The notes beneath the pieces are model-generated. The model was not told the origin of the DNA. It was given only the letters and a program-made list of their open reading frames with translations, and did not search any database. The position numbers and the translations under genes were made by a program. Shown in pieces: positions 18,679 through 26,909 of a stretch of DNA of 64,000 bases. Origin of the DNA: Pseudomonas sp. QS1027. GTDB lineage: Bacteria; Pseudomonadota; Gammaproteobacteria; Pseudomonadales; Pseudomonadaceae. The stretch covers positions 496,001 to 560,000 of the forward strand of contig NZ_PHSU01000003.1 of NCBI RefSeq assembly GCF_002814235.1, in the 5' to 3' direction. How positions within the stretch are numbered: the stretch's first letter is position 1; each line of letters opens with the position of its first letter.

Positions 18679-19295
18679 GCCTGACCCGTGAACAATTGAG
18701 CCTGGAGATCATCGAGGCCGGACGTTTTCTGTACGGCCGCGGCTGGTCGCCGGCCACCAGCAGCAACTATTCGACCCGCCTGTCGGCCAGCCAGGCGCTG
18801 CTGACGGTATCCGGCAAGCACAAGGGCCAGTTGGGTCCGAACGATGTGCTCGCCACCGACCTGATGGGCAACAGCCTGGAGCCGGGCAAGAAACCCTCGG
18901 CCGAAACCTTGCTGCACACCCAGCTCTATAGCTGGCGGGCGGGAATCGGCGCGGTCTTGCACACCCATTCGGTGAATGCCACGGTGCTGTCGCGGATGAC
19001 GCCTGGCGAGTTCATCGATTTCGAAGACTATGAGCTGCAAAAGGCCTTCTCCGGGGTCACGACCCATGAATCGCGGGTACGGGTGCCGATCTTCGATAAC
19101 GATCAGGATATTGCGCGGCTGGCGGCCAAGGTGCAGCCTTGGCTCGATGGGCATCCCGAGTGTGTCGGCTATCTGATCCGCGGGCACGGTCTCTATACCT
19201 GGGGGGCGCGCATGAGTGATGCCCTGCGCCAGATCGAAGCTTTCGAGTTTCTCTTTGAATGTGAGTTGAAAGTCCGTTCGCTGCGGTCTTCCTGA
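18675..19295 (+). CDS. mtnB: Methylthioribulose-1-phosphate dehydratase
   Basis: MtnB dehydrates 5-methylthioribulose-1-phosphate to diketo-5-methylthiopentyl-1-phosphate in methionine salvage. It is a 206-residue class II aldolase-fold protein. GWSPATSSNYSTRL is the N-terminal phosphate-binding part, and GAVLHTHSVNATVLS gives the metal-binding histidines (HTH). A third histidine is in YLIRGHGLYTWG. It starts in a 4-base overlap with the MFS gene and precedes mtnD and mtnC. Confidence 0.96.
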   Translation: MSLTREQLSLEIIEAGRFLYGRGWSPATSSNYSTRLSASQALLTVSGKHKGQLGPNDVLATDLMGNSLEPGKKPSAETLLHTQLYSWRAGIGAVLHTHSVNATVLSRMTPGEFIDFEDYELQKAFSGVTTHESRVRVPIFDNDQDIARLAAKVQPWLDGHPECVGYLIRGHGLYTWGARMSDALRQIEAFEFLFECELKVRSLRSS

Positions 19296-19396
19296 ATATT
19301 GCCTTGTGCACGAACTGTTGGTTATCTGATTATCCGGCGCGTCGGAGCGGCCTCCAGAGCAGGCCGACGCTGAGCCCAGTCGAGGAATAGAGTCCC

Positions 19397-19942
19397 ATGA
19401 GCAGCCTGTCCGTTTATCACGTTTCAAGCCCGGACCTCCCGAACAAGGTCCTGACCCACATCGACGACATCGCTTCGACCCTGGCCGAGCAAGGGGTGCG
19501 CTTCGACCGTTGGCAAGCCGCCGCGCCGATTCAGCCCGGTGCCAGCCAGGAAGAAGTGATCGCCGCCTACCAGGTCCAGATCGACCGCCTGATGACCGAG
19601 CGCGGCTACATCACCGTCGACGTCGTCAGCCTGAACAGCGATCACCCGCAGAAGGCCGAGTTGCGCGCCAAGTTCCTCGACGAGCACCGGCATGCCGAAG
19701 ACGAAGTGCGTTTCTTCGTTGCCGGCCGTGGTCTGTTCACCCTGCATATCGGCGAGTATGTCTACGCCGTGCTCTGTGAAAAGAACGACCTGATTTCGGT
19801 ACCGGCCGGCACACCGCACTGGTTCGACATGGGCGAACACCCGCATTTCGTCGCCATCCGCCTGTTCAACAACCCCGAAGGCTGGGTCGCCCAGTTCACC
19901 GGCGAGGACATCGCCAATCGTTTCCCGCGTCTCGAAGACTGA
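19397..19942 (+). CDS. mtnD: Acireductone dioxygenase
   Basis: MtnD oxidises acireductone with O2 to the keto-acid precursor of methionine plus formate when loaded with Fe(II). The 181-residue cupin contains the metal ligands in [14 protein letters not shown] (two His and one Glu) and the later histidine in [13 protein letters not shown]. It lies 101 bases after mtnB and 29 before mtnC, so the three read as one unit. Confidence 0.97.
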   Translation: MSSLSVYHVSSPDLPNKVLTHIDDIASTLAEQGVRFDRWQAAAPIQPGASQEEVIAAYQVQIDRLMTERGYITVDVVSLNSDHPQKAELRAKFLDEHRHAEDEVRFFVAGRGLFTLHIGEYVYAVLCEKNDLISVPAGTPHWFDMGEHPHFVAIRLFNNPEGWVAQFTGEDIANRFPRLED

Positions 19943-19971
19943 ATCCGCCATTCCACCCAGAAGGACCTGAC

Positions 19972-20655
19972 ATGCCGATCAAAGCCATCCTCACGGACAT
20001 CGAAGGCACCACCAGTGCAGTGAGCTTCGTCTTCGACGTGCTGTTTCCCTACGCGGCCAGGCATCTGCCGGATTTTGTCCGGCAACACGCCGAGCGCCCG
20101 GAGGTGGCGGTGCAACTGGGGGCGGTGCGGCTGGACAGCGGTGAACCGGCGGCGGATGTCGAACGGGTGATCGAGATTCTCCTCGGCTGGCTCGCCGAGG
20201 ACCGCAAGGCCACGCCGCTCAAGGCCTTGCAAGGCATGGTCTGGCAACAGGGTTATGAAGCCGGCCAGCTCAAGGGGCATGTGTACCCGGATGCGGTCCA
20301 GGCGTTGCGGGACTGGCACGGGCAGGGCTATGCGCTGTACGTGTATTCCTCGGGCTCGATCCAGGCACAGAAACTGATCTTCGGTTGTTCCGAGGCTGGC
20401 GACCTGTCGCCCTTGTTCAGCGGCTATTTCGATACCACCTCGGGACCCAAGCGCGAAGCCCAGTCCTATCGACATATCAGCGAAGCCATCGGTTGCCCGG
20501 CGAGCCAGATCCTGTTCCTCTCGGATATCGTCGAAGAACTCGACGCCGCGCGGCAGGCCGGCCTGCTGACGTATGGTCTGGTGCGCGACGGTGGCGAACT
20601 GCCCGGCCACCCGAACGCGAGCAGTTTTGCCGAGATTGATCTGGCGACACTCTAG
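19972..20655 (+). CDS. mtnC: Enolase-phosphatase E1
   Basis: MtnC is a bifunctional HAD enzyme that enolises and then dephosphorylates the diketo intermediate to acireductone, the substrate of MtnD. The 227-residue product has the HAD motif I variant [22 protein letters not shown] at the start. [13 protein letters not shown] provides motif [14 protein letters not shown] motif III, and [13 protein letters not shown] motif IV. Mg2+ is the expected cofactor. It is the last gene of this salvage cluster. Confidence 0.97.
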   Translation: MPIKAILTDIEGTTSAVSFVFDVLFPYAARHLPDFVRQHAERPEVAVQLGAVRLDSGEPAADVERVIEILLGWLAEDRKATPLKALQGMVWQQGYEAGQLKGHVYPDAVQALRDWHGQGYALYVYSSGSIQAQKLIFGCSEAGDLSPLFSGYFDTTSGPKREAQSYRHISEAIGCPASQILFLSDIVEELDAARQAGLLTYGLVRDGGELPGHPNASSFAEIDLATL

Positions 20656-20680
20656 GTTAAACAGAGCATGAACGGTCGGT

Positions 20681-20709
20681 TTGATTAAAACTTGAGTCGG
20701 CCTTATATA
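20681..20709 (+). promoter_or_regulatory. Sigma-70-type promoter for the LuxR-type gene
   Basis: TTGATT (20681-20686) and TATATA (20704-20709) are separated by exactly 17 bases, in a locally AT-rich stretch. It would give a leader of about 165 nt before the ATG at 20884. Confidence 0.55.
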
Positions 20710-20823
20710 CTTTAAGTTGTAGGAAAATGCCTGTTGAAATGTCGGGCATCCCTGTTTGTGTTTGTGGTTGCTTGTTAAATCCCCTTTCTGTGTAACTCTC
20801 TGTTTTTTGATGGGTGTTTGTCT

Positions 20824-20845
20824 GTGGCTAATAGGCATTAGTCAC
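20824..20845 (+). promoter_or_regulatory. Inverted repeat in the leader of the LuxR-type gene
   Basis: GTGGCTAAT and ATTAGTCAC face each other across AGGC, pairing over 9 bp with one G-T mismatch. It ends 38 bases before the start codon. It could be an operator (DNA dyad) or an RNA hairpin near the ribosome-binding site. Confidence 0.4.
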
Positions 20846-20883
20846 GGCAGGGAGATCTATTGAAACCAGAGGGAGAAACAATC

Positions 20884-21255
20884 ATGAACGTTCCCGAGAT
20901 GCTGGGTGCCGATGCCGTGCACAGAGTTTCGTGCAAGGTGGTCGATATCGCCGATTCACGAGGGCGGAATAAACAGGATTTTATTCAATCCTCCAAGGCG
21001 TCGTCCCACGTTGTCGTCCTGCCCGTGCTGGACAAGCCGCGCCGGTGCCGACTGTCAAAGAGCAAGACCTTGAGCGAAAAGGAACTGGAAGTATTGCGCT
21101 GGGCGCGGGCGGGCAAGACCGTCTGGGAAATCAGCGTTATTCGCGATGTTTCCGAAGCCACGGTCAAGTTTCATCTGCGCAATATCTATCACAAGCTGGG
21201 TGTGAGCAATCGAGCCCATGCCGTGGGAGAGGCGGTTAATCGTGGCTTGGTGTGA
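20884..21255 (+). CDS. Small LuxR/GerE-type transcriptional regulator
   Basis: The 123-residue product starts at ATG 20884, with GGGAG eight bases ahead; a TTG in the same frame at 20860 lacks support. Residues ~60-123 are a GerE helix-turn-helix (LSEKELEVLRWARAGKTVWEISVIRDVSEATVKFHLRNIYHKLGVSNRAHAV). The first ~55 residues have no receiver, autoinducer-binding or PAS domain, so any signal input is unknown. The HTH resembles the SalA/SyrF-type orphan LuxR regulators of Pseudomonas. The AT-rich leader suggests its own control. Confidence 0.88.
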   Translation: MNVPEMLGADAVHRVSCKVVDIADSRGRNKQDFIQSSKASSHVVVLPVLDKPRRCRLSKSKTLSEKELEVLRWARAGKTVWEISVIRDVSEATVKFHLRNIYHKLGVSNRAHAVGEAVNRGLV

Positions 21256-21341
21256 GCGGGGGCTGGCAAGTTGCATGCGACCCGTGGAAGTGCTGCCTGG
21301 ATAGTCCGACAGGCTTCAACGGGTCGCTTGTGGCTTTCTGC

Positions 21342-21614
21342 TTACTGATAGGTCGGCAGTGCAAAACGGTTCTGGCTTTGCAACAGTGCGATCGACGGCA
21401 GTTCACCGGGCTCGCTGGCGAGATCACGGCGAATGGCGCTGATCACCCAGGTGAGTTGTTCCGCGGTGTGTAATTGCGCGTAGGAAACCGAGCGCCTGAC
21501 TTGCTTGCCGTCGCTGGCCAGCAGGGTCAGCAGAATGCCGCCATCCGGACGCGGTTGGGTGGTGACCTTGTAGTTGGAAAACACTGAAGCGAACTTTTCC
21601 TGGATCAGGCTCAT
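21342..21614 (-). CDS. DUF3509 family protein
   Basis: The 90-residue protein begins MSLIQEKFASVFSNYKVTTQPRPDGG and contains the DGGILLTL and VSYAQLHTAEQLTWVISAIRRDL segments typical of the DUF3509 family, which is widespread in Pseudomonas. The fold is predicted to be small alpha/beta; no signal peptide is seen. Function is unknown. It is convergent with the LuxR-type gene. Confidence 0.85.
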   Translation of the reverse strand: MSLIQEKFASVFSNYKVTTQPRPDGGILLTLLASDGKQVRRSVSYAQLHTAEQLTWVISAIRRDLASEPGELPSIALLQSQNRFALPTYQ

Positions 21615-21941
21615 GTCTATGGACTCCTTTAGCTCATGAAGGGCATGGAGTCATAGGTGCAGTGATTGTGCCAGCATGGGGTTTTTAAAAATTACTTACA
21701 AAACAACTAGTTACGTTTTTGTTGATTTTGCGTGGTCGTGCATTTTGCAAGAAAGGCCATCGTGCATCCTGCATTTTGCCGATGTTTGACCGTTCGGCGC
21801 AGGCCTGGCGCCGGGCCGCCCACTGGCTTTTATTGATTGTTTCTATGGAAGCGCTTGAAAAATAAGGCATGACAGCGAGCAGAGGGCTCGGGAAACTGGA
21901 GGCCTTTACAGCCCTGTCCAAGCAACGCCAAGGAGCCCCAC
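21615..21941. other. Intergenic region with a direct repeat
   Basis: This 327-base spacer separates the minus-strand DUF3509 gene from the plus-strand ankyrin gene, so it should hold both promoters. It is AT-rich at its left end. TGCATTTTGC occurs twice in direct orientation, at 21739-21748 and 21770-21779, with start points 31 bases (about three helical turns) apart. No clear -35/-10 pair or coding frame was found. Confidence 0.5.
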
Positions 21942-22460
21942 ATGTCCGACCAGGCCCGACAAATGACCGAAGACGAAGCCGCCGAATTTGCCGAGCAGGT
22001 GTTCGATGTGGCGCGCAAGGGTGATGCACCGATGCTCGCGGCCTTGTTGAGCAAAGGCCTGCCGCCGAACCTGCGTAACCACAAGGGCGACACCTTGCTG
22101 ATGTTGGCCAGTTATCACGGGCATGCCGATGCGGTGCGCGTCTTGCTCGAGCACAAGGCCGATCCGCAGATCCAGAACGACAACGGCCAGAGCCCGATTG
22201 CCGGCGCGGCGTTCAAGGGCGACCTGGAGATGGTCCGGTTGCTGATCGAAGGCGGGGCCCAGGTCGAAGGGACGTCGAAGGACGGTCGTACGGCGCTGAT
22301 GATGGCGGCGATGTTCAATCGCACCACGATTGTCGACTACCTGCTCAGCCAGGGTGCCGATCCCCGGGCCCAGGACGCCAACGGCGTCACCGCACTGGCT
22401 GCGGCGCAGACCATGGGCGCGCAGGACACGGCGGCGCAGTTGCAGAAAATCCTCGGCTGA
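21942..22460 (+). CDS. Ankyrin-repeat protein
   Basis: The 172-residue product has AAGGAG just upstream of the ATG. It has about four ankyrin repeats, seen as NHKGDTLLMLASYHGHADAVRVLLEHKADP, NDNGQSPIAGAAFKGDLEMVRLLIEGGA, SKDGRTALMMAAMFNRTTIVDYLLSQGADP and a final DANGVTALAAAQTMG. There is no signal peptide, so it is probably cytoplasmic and binds a protein partner. Related Pseudomonas proteins sit near catalase genes, but none is here. The partner is unknown. Confidence 0.88.
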   Translation: MSDQARQMTEDEAAEFAEQVFDVARKGDAPMLAALLSKGLPPNLRNHKGDTLLMLASYHGHADAVRVLLEHKADPQIQNDNGQSPIAGAAFKGDLEMVRLLIEGGAQVEGTSKDGRTALMMAAMFNRTTIVDYLLSQGADPRAQDANGVTALAAAQTMGAQDTAAQLQKILG

Positions 22461-22493
22461 CACATTGCCGCCAATACCGCGCAACGGCTGTGC

Positions 22494-23402
22494 TCACTTT
22501 TTCGTGGGCTTGCTGCTGCCGGGTATGTGCAGGTAGGACATCACGCTTTCCGTCAGTTCGGTGGCCAGTTTCACCGCCTCTTTATTGCGCGCCATCACCC
22601 CGGCCACCAGGCCTTCGATCAACGCCAGGACCGCGATATTGGAACTGGTCAACACGGCGTGGTCGGCCGGGGCAAAGAGCACGTGCTGGGCGATGCCGGT
22701 CAGCGGTGAGGCCGGGGAGTCGGTGATGGCCAGCACCGTGGCGCCACGCTCGTGGGCAAACCGCGAGAGCTGCAACGTGTCGAGGGAATAGCGCGGCAGC
22801 GAGATCGCCAGGAGGATGTCCTGGTCAGTGATGGCCGCCAGTCGATAAGCGGCGTTTTCGTTGCCGCCTTCCATGCTGATGGCAGTCGCGTCGGCGCAGA
22901 AGGGCATCAGGGTCGAAGCCGCGAGGCCGGCCATGTAGACGCTGTTGCCAAAGCCGAGGATGTAGATCTTGCGGGCCTGGGTCAGGCAGGTGACAAAGGC
23001 TTCGAAGGTTTCGGGGTGGTTGTTGGTGCCGGTGGTGCCGAGGTTGCCGATCGCACTCTCGATCTGCTCATGCAGGCCGAAGGCGCCGCCGGGGCGGTGC
23101 GCCAGTTCGTTGCGCAGTTTGTCCACTGGCGACACCATCTGCTGCAAGGTCGCCACCAGCTCGGCTTTCATGCCGGTGTAGCCCCCCAGGTTCAGCGCCT
23201 TGGCCAGGCGGTTGACCGCGGCGGGCGAGGTGGCGGTGGCCTGCGCCATCTCCTCGATGGTCAGGGTCGCGGCTTTCAACGGATGGCGCAGGATGAAGTC
23301 GGCCACCTTGCGCAGCGAGGGCTGCAGATCGGCAACGATTTCCGCCAGTTTGCGCATGACCGGTGCGGCATAGACCGTGGTGTTTTTCGAGGGGGTCGGC
23401 AT
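22494..23402 (-). CDS. MurR/RpiR family transcriptional regulator
   Basis: The 302-residue regulator has an N-terminal RpiR helix-turn-helix (LRKVADFILRHPLKAATLTIEEMAQATATSPAAVNRLAKALNLGGYTG). A SIS sugar-phosphate-binding fold follows (KIYILGFGNSVYMAGLAASTLMPF; DILLAISLPRYSLDTLQLSRFAHERGATVLAITDSPASPL). It is the last gene of a minus-strand series containing a polar amino-acid ABC transporter and an AstE-like hydrolase, 107 bases downstream of the ATPase gene. It is the natural candidate regulator of that operon. The effector ligand is unknown. Confidence 0.92.
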   Translation of the reverse strand: MPTPSKNTTVYAAPVMRKLAEIVADLQPSLRKVADFILRHPLKAATLTIEEMAQATATSPAAVNRLAKALNLGGYTGMKAELVATLQQMVSPVDKLRNELAHRPGGAFGLHEQIESAIGNLGTTGTNNHPETFEAFVTCLTQARKIYILGFGNSVYMAGLAASTLMPFCADATAISMEGGNENAAYRLAAITDQDILLAISLPRYSLDTLQLSRFAHERGATVLAITDSPASPLTGIAQHVLFAPADHAVLTSSNIAVLALIEGLVAGVMARNKEAVKLATELTESVMSYLHIPGSSKPTKK

Positions 23403-23508
23403 ATCCGGCTCAACAGGTTCTGGTGGGTGGAAGGGCGGGCGCCAGGGCGCAAGGCCGGCGCCAGTGTATCCGAAGCCGGCCGTCGACGTGCGGGGCGTCA
23501 GGTGGCGG

Positions 23509-24273
23509 TTATTTCAAGCTGCCGCAGAGGAATTGCCGGAGGCGTTCGGACTGGGGCCCCCGCAACACTTCGCGCGGATTGCCGCGTTCTTCGACCTGGC
23601 CTTTGTGGAGGAATACCAACTGATTGGAGACCTCCCTGGCGAAGCCCATTTCATGGGTCACCACGACCATGGTGCGACCTTCCTGGGCGAGGTCCTGCAT
23701 GACCTTGAGCACTTCACCGACCAACTCCGGGTCGAGCGCCGAAGTCGGTTCATCGAAGAGCATCACCTCCGGCTCCATGGCCAGGGCCCGGGCAATCGCC
23801 ACACGCTGCTGCTCGCCGCCGGACATATGTGCCGGATAGGCGTTCAGGCGGTGTCCCACGCCGACCTTGTTCAAGTAGTGTTCGGCCTTTTCCCGGGCTT
23901 CCTTCCTCGGCACGCCGAGGACCTGCACCGGAGCTTCCATGACGTTTTCAACGGCGCTCATGTGCGACCACAGGTTGAAGTGCTGAAACACCATTGCCAG
24001 TCGTGAACGCATGCGTTGCAGTTGCTTCGGCTCGGCGGCCTTGAGCCCGCCCGAGGCGTTGGCTACGAGCTTGAGCTGTTCGCCATTGAGGCGGATATGG
24101 CCGGCATTGGGTTGTTCGAGCAGGTTGATGCAGCGCAGGAAGGTGCTTTTTCCGGAGCCGCTGGAGCCGATAAGGCTGATCACGTCGCCGGCTTTTGCCT
24201 CCAGCGACACGCCCTTGAGCACTTCGTGAGCACCGTAGCTTTTGTGCAGGTCCTGAATTTCAAGTTTGTTCAT
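23509..24273 (-). CDS. Polar amino-acid ABC transporter ATP-binding protein
   Basis: The start at 24273 (MNKLEIQDLHKSYGAHEVLKG) gives 254 residues; 39 in-frame codons upstream run into the neighbouring gene and are not used. Walker A is GSSGSGKST, the ABC signature is MSGGEQQRVAIARALAMEP, and Walker B is VMLFDEPTSALDPELVGEV, followed by THEMGFAREV. It is of the HisP/GlnQ type. It energises the two permeases encoded upstream for periplasmic-binding-protein-dependent uptake. Confidence 0.94.
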   Translation of the reverse strand: MNKLEIQDLHKSYGAHEVLKGVSLEAKAGDVISLIGSSGSGKSTFLRCINLLEQPNAGHIRLNGEQLKLVANASGGLKAAEPKQLQRMRSRLAMVFQHFNLWSHMSAVENVMEAPVQVLGVPRKEAREKAEHYLNKVGVGHRLNAYPAHMSGGEQQRVAIARALAMEPEVMLFDEPTSALDPELVGEVLKVMQDLAQEGRTMVVVTHEMGFAREVSNQLVFLHKGQVEERGNPREVLRGPQSERLRQFLCGSLK

Positions 24274-24292
24274 GCTGTTCACTCTGCTGAAG

Positions 24293-25405
24293 TCAGTCGC
24301 TGAGCAAGCGACCCTGGCGAATAGGGGTACGACCGGCGACTTTCGCCAGCCACAAGCCGGGTTGGGCGAAACGCAGGCGTTCGCGGGCATAGAGAATGCC
24401 GTCGGTACTGGCGGTCACCACGCTGTGCTGGTCGGTCACGGGGTCGATGACCTCGAACAGCGGGTCGCCGACCTTGACCTGCGCGCCTAGCGGCTGGAGA
24501 AAGCTGACCACGCCGGGATGCGGTGCATAGGCATATTGCGCACCGGCGAATGGGCTGGCTTCACAGCAGAGGGCGGGCGCGGCCGGCCACTGACCACTGA
24601 TCAGGCCCTGTTCGGCCAGGTAGCCGAGGATCTGCTCGGCGCTGGCGATACACGGCTCGCGATCGGTGTCGGCCATACCCCGTAACTCAATGGTGGTGGC
24701 GATGCAGGCGAGGGGAATATTGGCCAGGGGGAAGCGTTTGGCCAGTTGCACCCAAGGGCTGGCACAGGCTTCGTCGAAGGCATTGCCGCCGGCATCCTCG
24801 GCCAGCAGGGCGGCACCAGCGCCGAGGCGCGCGGCCAGGGAACGCAGGCGTGACCAGTTTTGCGGCAGGGCGTAGAGCAACATGATCGACTCGAAGTCGC
24901 AGTGCAGGTCGAGCACCACATCGGCATCGCAGGCATGACGCAGCAACCGGCGACGCAAACCGTCGAGTTCCGAGATGGCCGGGGGCAGGTCTTCGATAGC
25001 CGCGAGCATGGTGCGACGAATCAGTCCGACGTTGGCCATGGCGTCCGCGCCCAGTTGGCCTTCCAGCTGCCGGGCCACGGCGTCGGTCAGTTGCGGGAAG
25101 TCGCGATTGAAGTTGCTGCCGCTGGAGAGTTCGAAGCGGCCCTGATGGGTGGCCTGGAACATCTGCCCGATGCCGATGGGATTCGCCATCGGCACCAGTT
25201 CGATCACCCCGGTCAGGCGACCCTGATCTTCCAGTTCGCGCAGGCGGCGCTTGAGCTCGACGGCAACGCGCATGCCTGGCAGTTCGTCGGCGTGCAGGGA
25301 AGCCTGGATGTAAGCCTTGCGCGAGCCGCTGCCGAATCGAAACAGTGACAGCTGGCGTTCGGTGCCCGTGGCACTCCAGGGCAGGGCGTAGTTGATCTGC
25401 TGCAT
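24293..25405 (-). CDS. AstE/aspartoacylase-like zinc hydrolase
   Basis: The 370-residue M14-type hydrolase belongs to the succinylglutamate desuccinylase/aspartoacylase group. The zinc site is visible as HADELPG (His and Glu of HxxE, near residues 38-41) and a later DLHCDFES histidine. No signal peptide is seen, so it is cytoplasmic. It is embedded between the permease and ATPase genes, suggesting that it deacylates an N-acylated or conjugated amino acid that the transporter brings in. The substrate is inferred; classical AstE sits in the ast arginine pathway, which is not here. Confidence 0.85.
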   Translation of the reverse strand: MQQINYALPWSATGTERQLSLFRFGSGSRKAYIQASLHADELPGMRVAVELKRRLRELEDQGRLTGVIELVPMANPIGIGQMFQATHQGRFELSSGSNFNRDFPQLTDAVARQLEGQLGADAMANVGLIRRTMLAAIEDLPPAISELDGLRRRLLRHACDADVVLDLHCDFESIMLLYALPQNWSRLRSLAARLGAGAALLAEDAGGNAFDEACASPWVQLAKRFPLANIPLACIATTIELRGMADTDREPCIASAEQILGYLAEQGLISGQWPAAPALCCEASPFAGAQYAYAPHPGVVSFLQPLGAQVKVGDPLFEVIDPVTDQHSVVTASTDGILYARERLRFAQPGLWLAKVAGRTPIRQGRLLSD

Positions 25406-25414
25406 GGGGGTTCC

Positions 25415-26113
25415 TTAGTGCTTGCGTGGCGCCAGATACGCCAGCCAGTGGCGCTCGGCCAACTTGAACAGACGCACGAGGACGAAGGTCATGGCCAGGT
25501 AGATCAGGCCGGCGGTGATAAAGGCTTCGAAGGGCAGATAGAAGCGCGCGCTGACGGTGCGCGCCGCGCCGGTGATATCGACGAGGGTGACGATCGACGC
25601 CAGGCTGGTGGTTTGCAGCATCATCAGCACTTCGTTGCTGTACTGCGGCAACGCGCGGCGCAAGGCCGAGGGCAGGAGAATGCGGCGGTACAGGGTGACG
25701 CGTGACATGCCCATGGCCCGGGCGGCTTCGACTTCGCCGCCGGGTGTCGACTTCAGGCTGCCGGCGAGCAACTCGGCACTGTAGGCGCTGGTATTGATCG
25801 CAAAGGCCAGGCAGGCGCAAAAGGTCGCACTCGACAGGTAGGGCCAGAGCAGGCTCTGGCGAACCGCTTCAAACTGCGCCAGGCCGTAGTAGACGAGGAA
25901 CAATTGCACCAGCATCGGCGTGCCGCGGATCACGTAGGTGTACAGCCAGGCCGGGAAGTTGAGCAGCGGCGAGCGGGAGACCCGCAGCAGCGCCAGGGGG
26001 ATGGCCAGCATCAGGCCCAGGGCCAGGGAAATCAGCAGCAGCTTGAGGGTCAGCAAGGCACCCCCGAGATACAGCGGCAGGTTTTGCCAGATCAGGTTGT
26101 AATCGAGAATCAT
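25415..26113 (-). CDS. Polar amino-acid ABC transporter permease (HisM type)
   Basis: The 232-residue membrane protein has hydrophobic segments starting GGALLTLKLLLISLALGLMLAIPLALL. It carries the cytoplasmic EAA loop (EVEAARAMGMSRVTLYRRILLPSALRRALP) that contacts the ATPase. The start MILDYNLIWQNLPLYLGG is preceded by GGAG-type sequence. It is separated from the second permease gene by 14 bases. Together the two permeases form the heteromeric channel of the importer. Confidence 0.92.
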   Translation of the reverse strand: MILDYNLIWQNLPLYLGGALLTLKLLLISLALGLMLAIPLALLRVSRSPLLNFPAWLYTYVIRGTPMLVQLFLVYYGLAQFEAVRQSLLWPYLSSATFCACLAFAINTSAYSAELLAGSLKSTPGGEVEAARAMGMSRVTLYRRILLPSALRRALPQYSNEVLMMLQTTSLASIVTLVDITGAARTVSARFYLPFEAFITAGLIYLAMTFVLVRLFKLAERHWLAYLAPRKH

Positions 26114-26127
26114 CGGTGGCTCTCCAC

Positions 26128-26817
26128 TTACAGCTCGGCGGCTTTGATGCCGACCGAATAGTGTTTTTCCAGGTAGCGCAGCACCAGCAGCGACAGGCTG
26201 GTCAGCATCAGGTAGAGCGCCGCCACGGCGAGGAAGAACGTGAAGGGCTCATGGGTCGCATCGGCGGCGTTCTTGGCCTTGAACATCATGTCCTGCAGGC
26301 CGATCACCGAGATCAGCGCGGTGGACTTGGTCAGCACCAGCCAGTTGTTGGTGAAACCGGGAATGGCGAAGCGAATCATCTGTGGCAGCAGGATCCGCCG
26401 GAACACCTGCAGGCCGCTCATGCCATAGGCCGCCCCGGCTTCGCCCTGGCCGTCATGGATGGCCATGAACGCGCCGCGAAAGGTTTCCGAGAGATAGGCG
26501 CCGAAAATGAAGCCCATGGTGCAGACACCGGCCATGAACGGGTTGATGTCGATGTAGTGGGTGTAGCCGAGTGCGAGAGCCAGGCGATTCACCAGGTCCT
26601 GACCGCCATAGAAAATCAGCAGAATCAGGACCAGGTCGGGGATGCCGCGGATAAGGGTGGTGTAACCCTCGCCCAACATCGCCAGCCATTTGAGCGGGGA
26701 TAACCGAAAGGCGGCACCGATCAGACCCAGGACAATGGCCATCGCCATCGCACTCAGGGCCAGATTGAGGGTCAGCCAGGCACCCTCGAGAATGCTCGAT
26801 CCGTAACCGTGGAGCAT
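26128..26817 (-). CDS. Polar amino-acid ABC transporter permease (HisQ type)
   Basis: The start at 26817 (MLHGYGSSILEGAWLTLNLALS) gives 229 residues; the 26 codons upstream are Arg/Pro-rich and unlike a permease N-terminus. Hydrophobic segments alternate through the protein. The EAA loop is GQGEAGAAYGMSGLQVFRRILLPQMIRFAIPG. It is paired with the HisM-type permease and lies 92 bases after the binding-protein gene. Confidence 0.92.
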   Translation of the reverse strand: MLHGYGSSILEGAWLTLNLALSAMAMAIVLGLIGAAFRLSPLKWLAMLGEGYTTLIRGIPDLVLILLIFYGGQDLVNRLALALGYTHYIDINPFMAGVCTMGFIFGAYLSETFRGAFMAIHDGQGEAGAAYGMSGLQVFRRILLPQMIRFAIPGFTNNWLVLTKSTALISVIGLQDMMFKAKNAADATHEPFTFFLAVAALYLMLTSLSLLVLRYLEKHYSVGIKAAEL

Positions 26818-26909
26818 GATGAAATTCCTCGCCCGAAGCGCCGTCGGGCGCGCGGGACAAGTTGGAGAAGGGCGCCCGCGGCACGCTGGCGCCAAGGTCT
26901 CGGGAAGGT

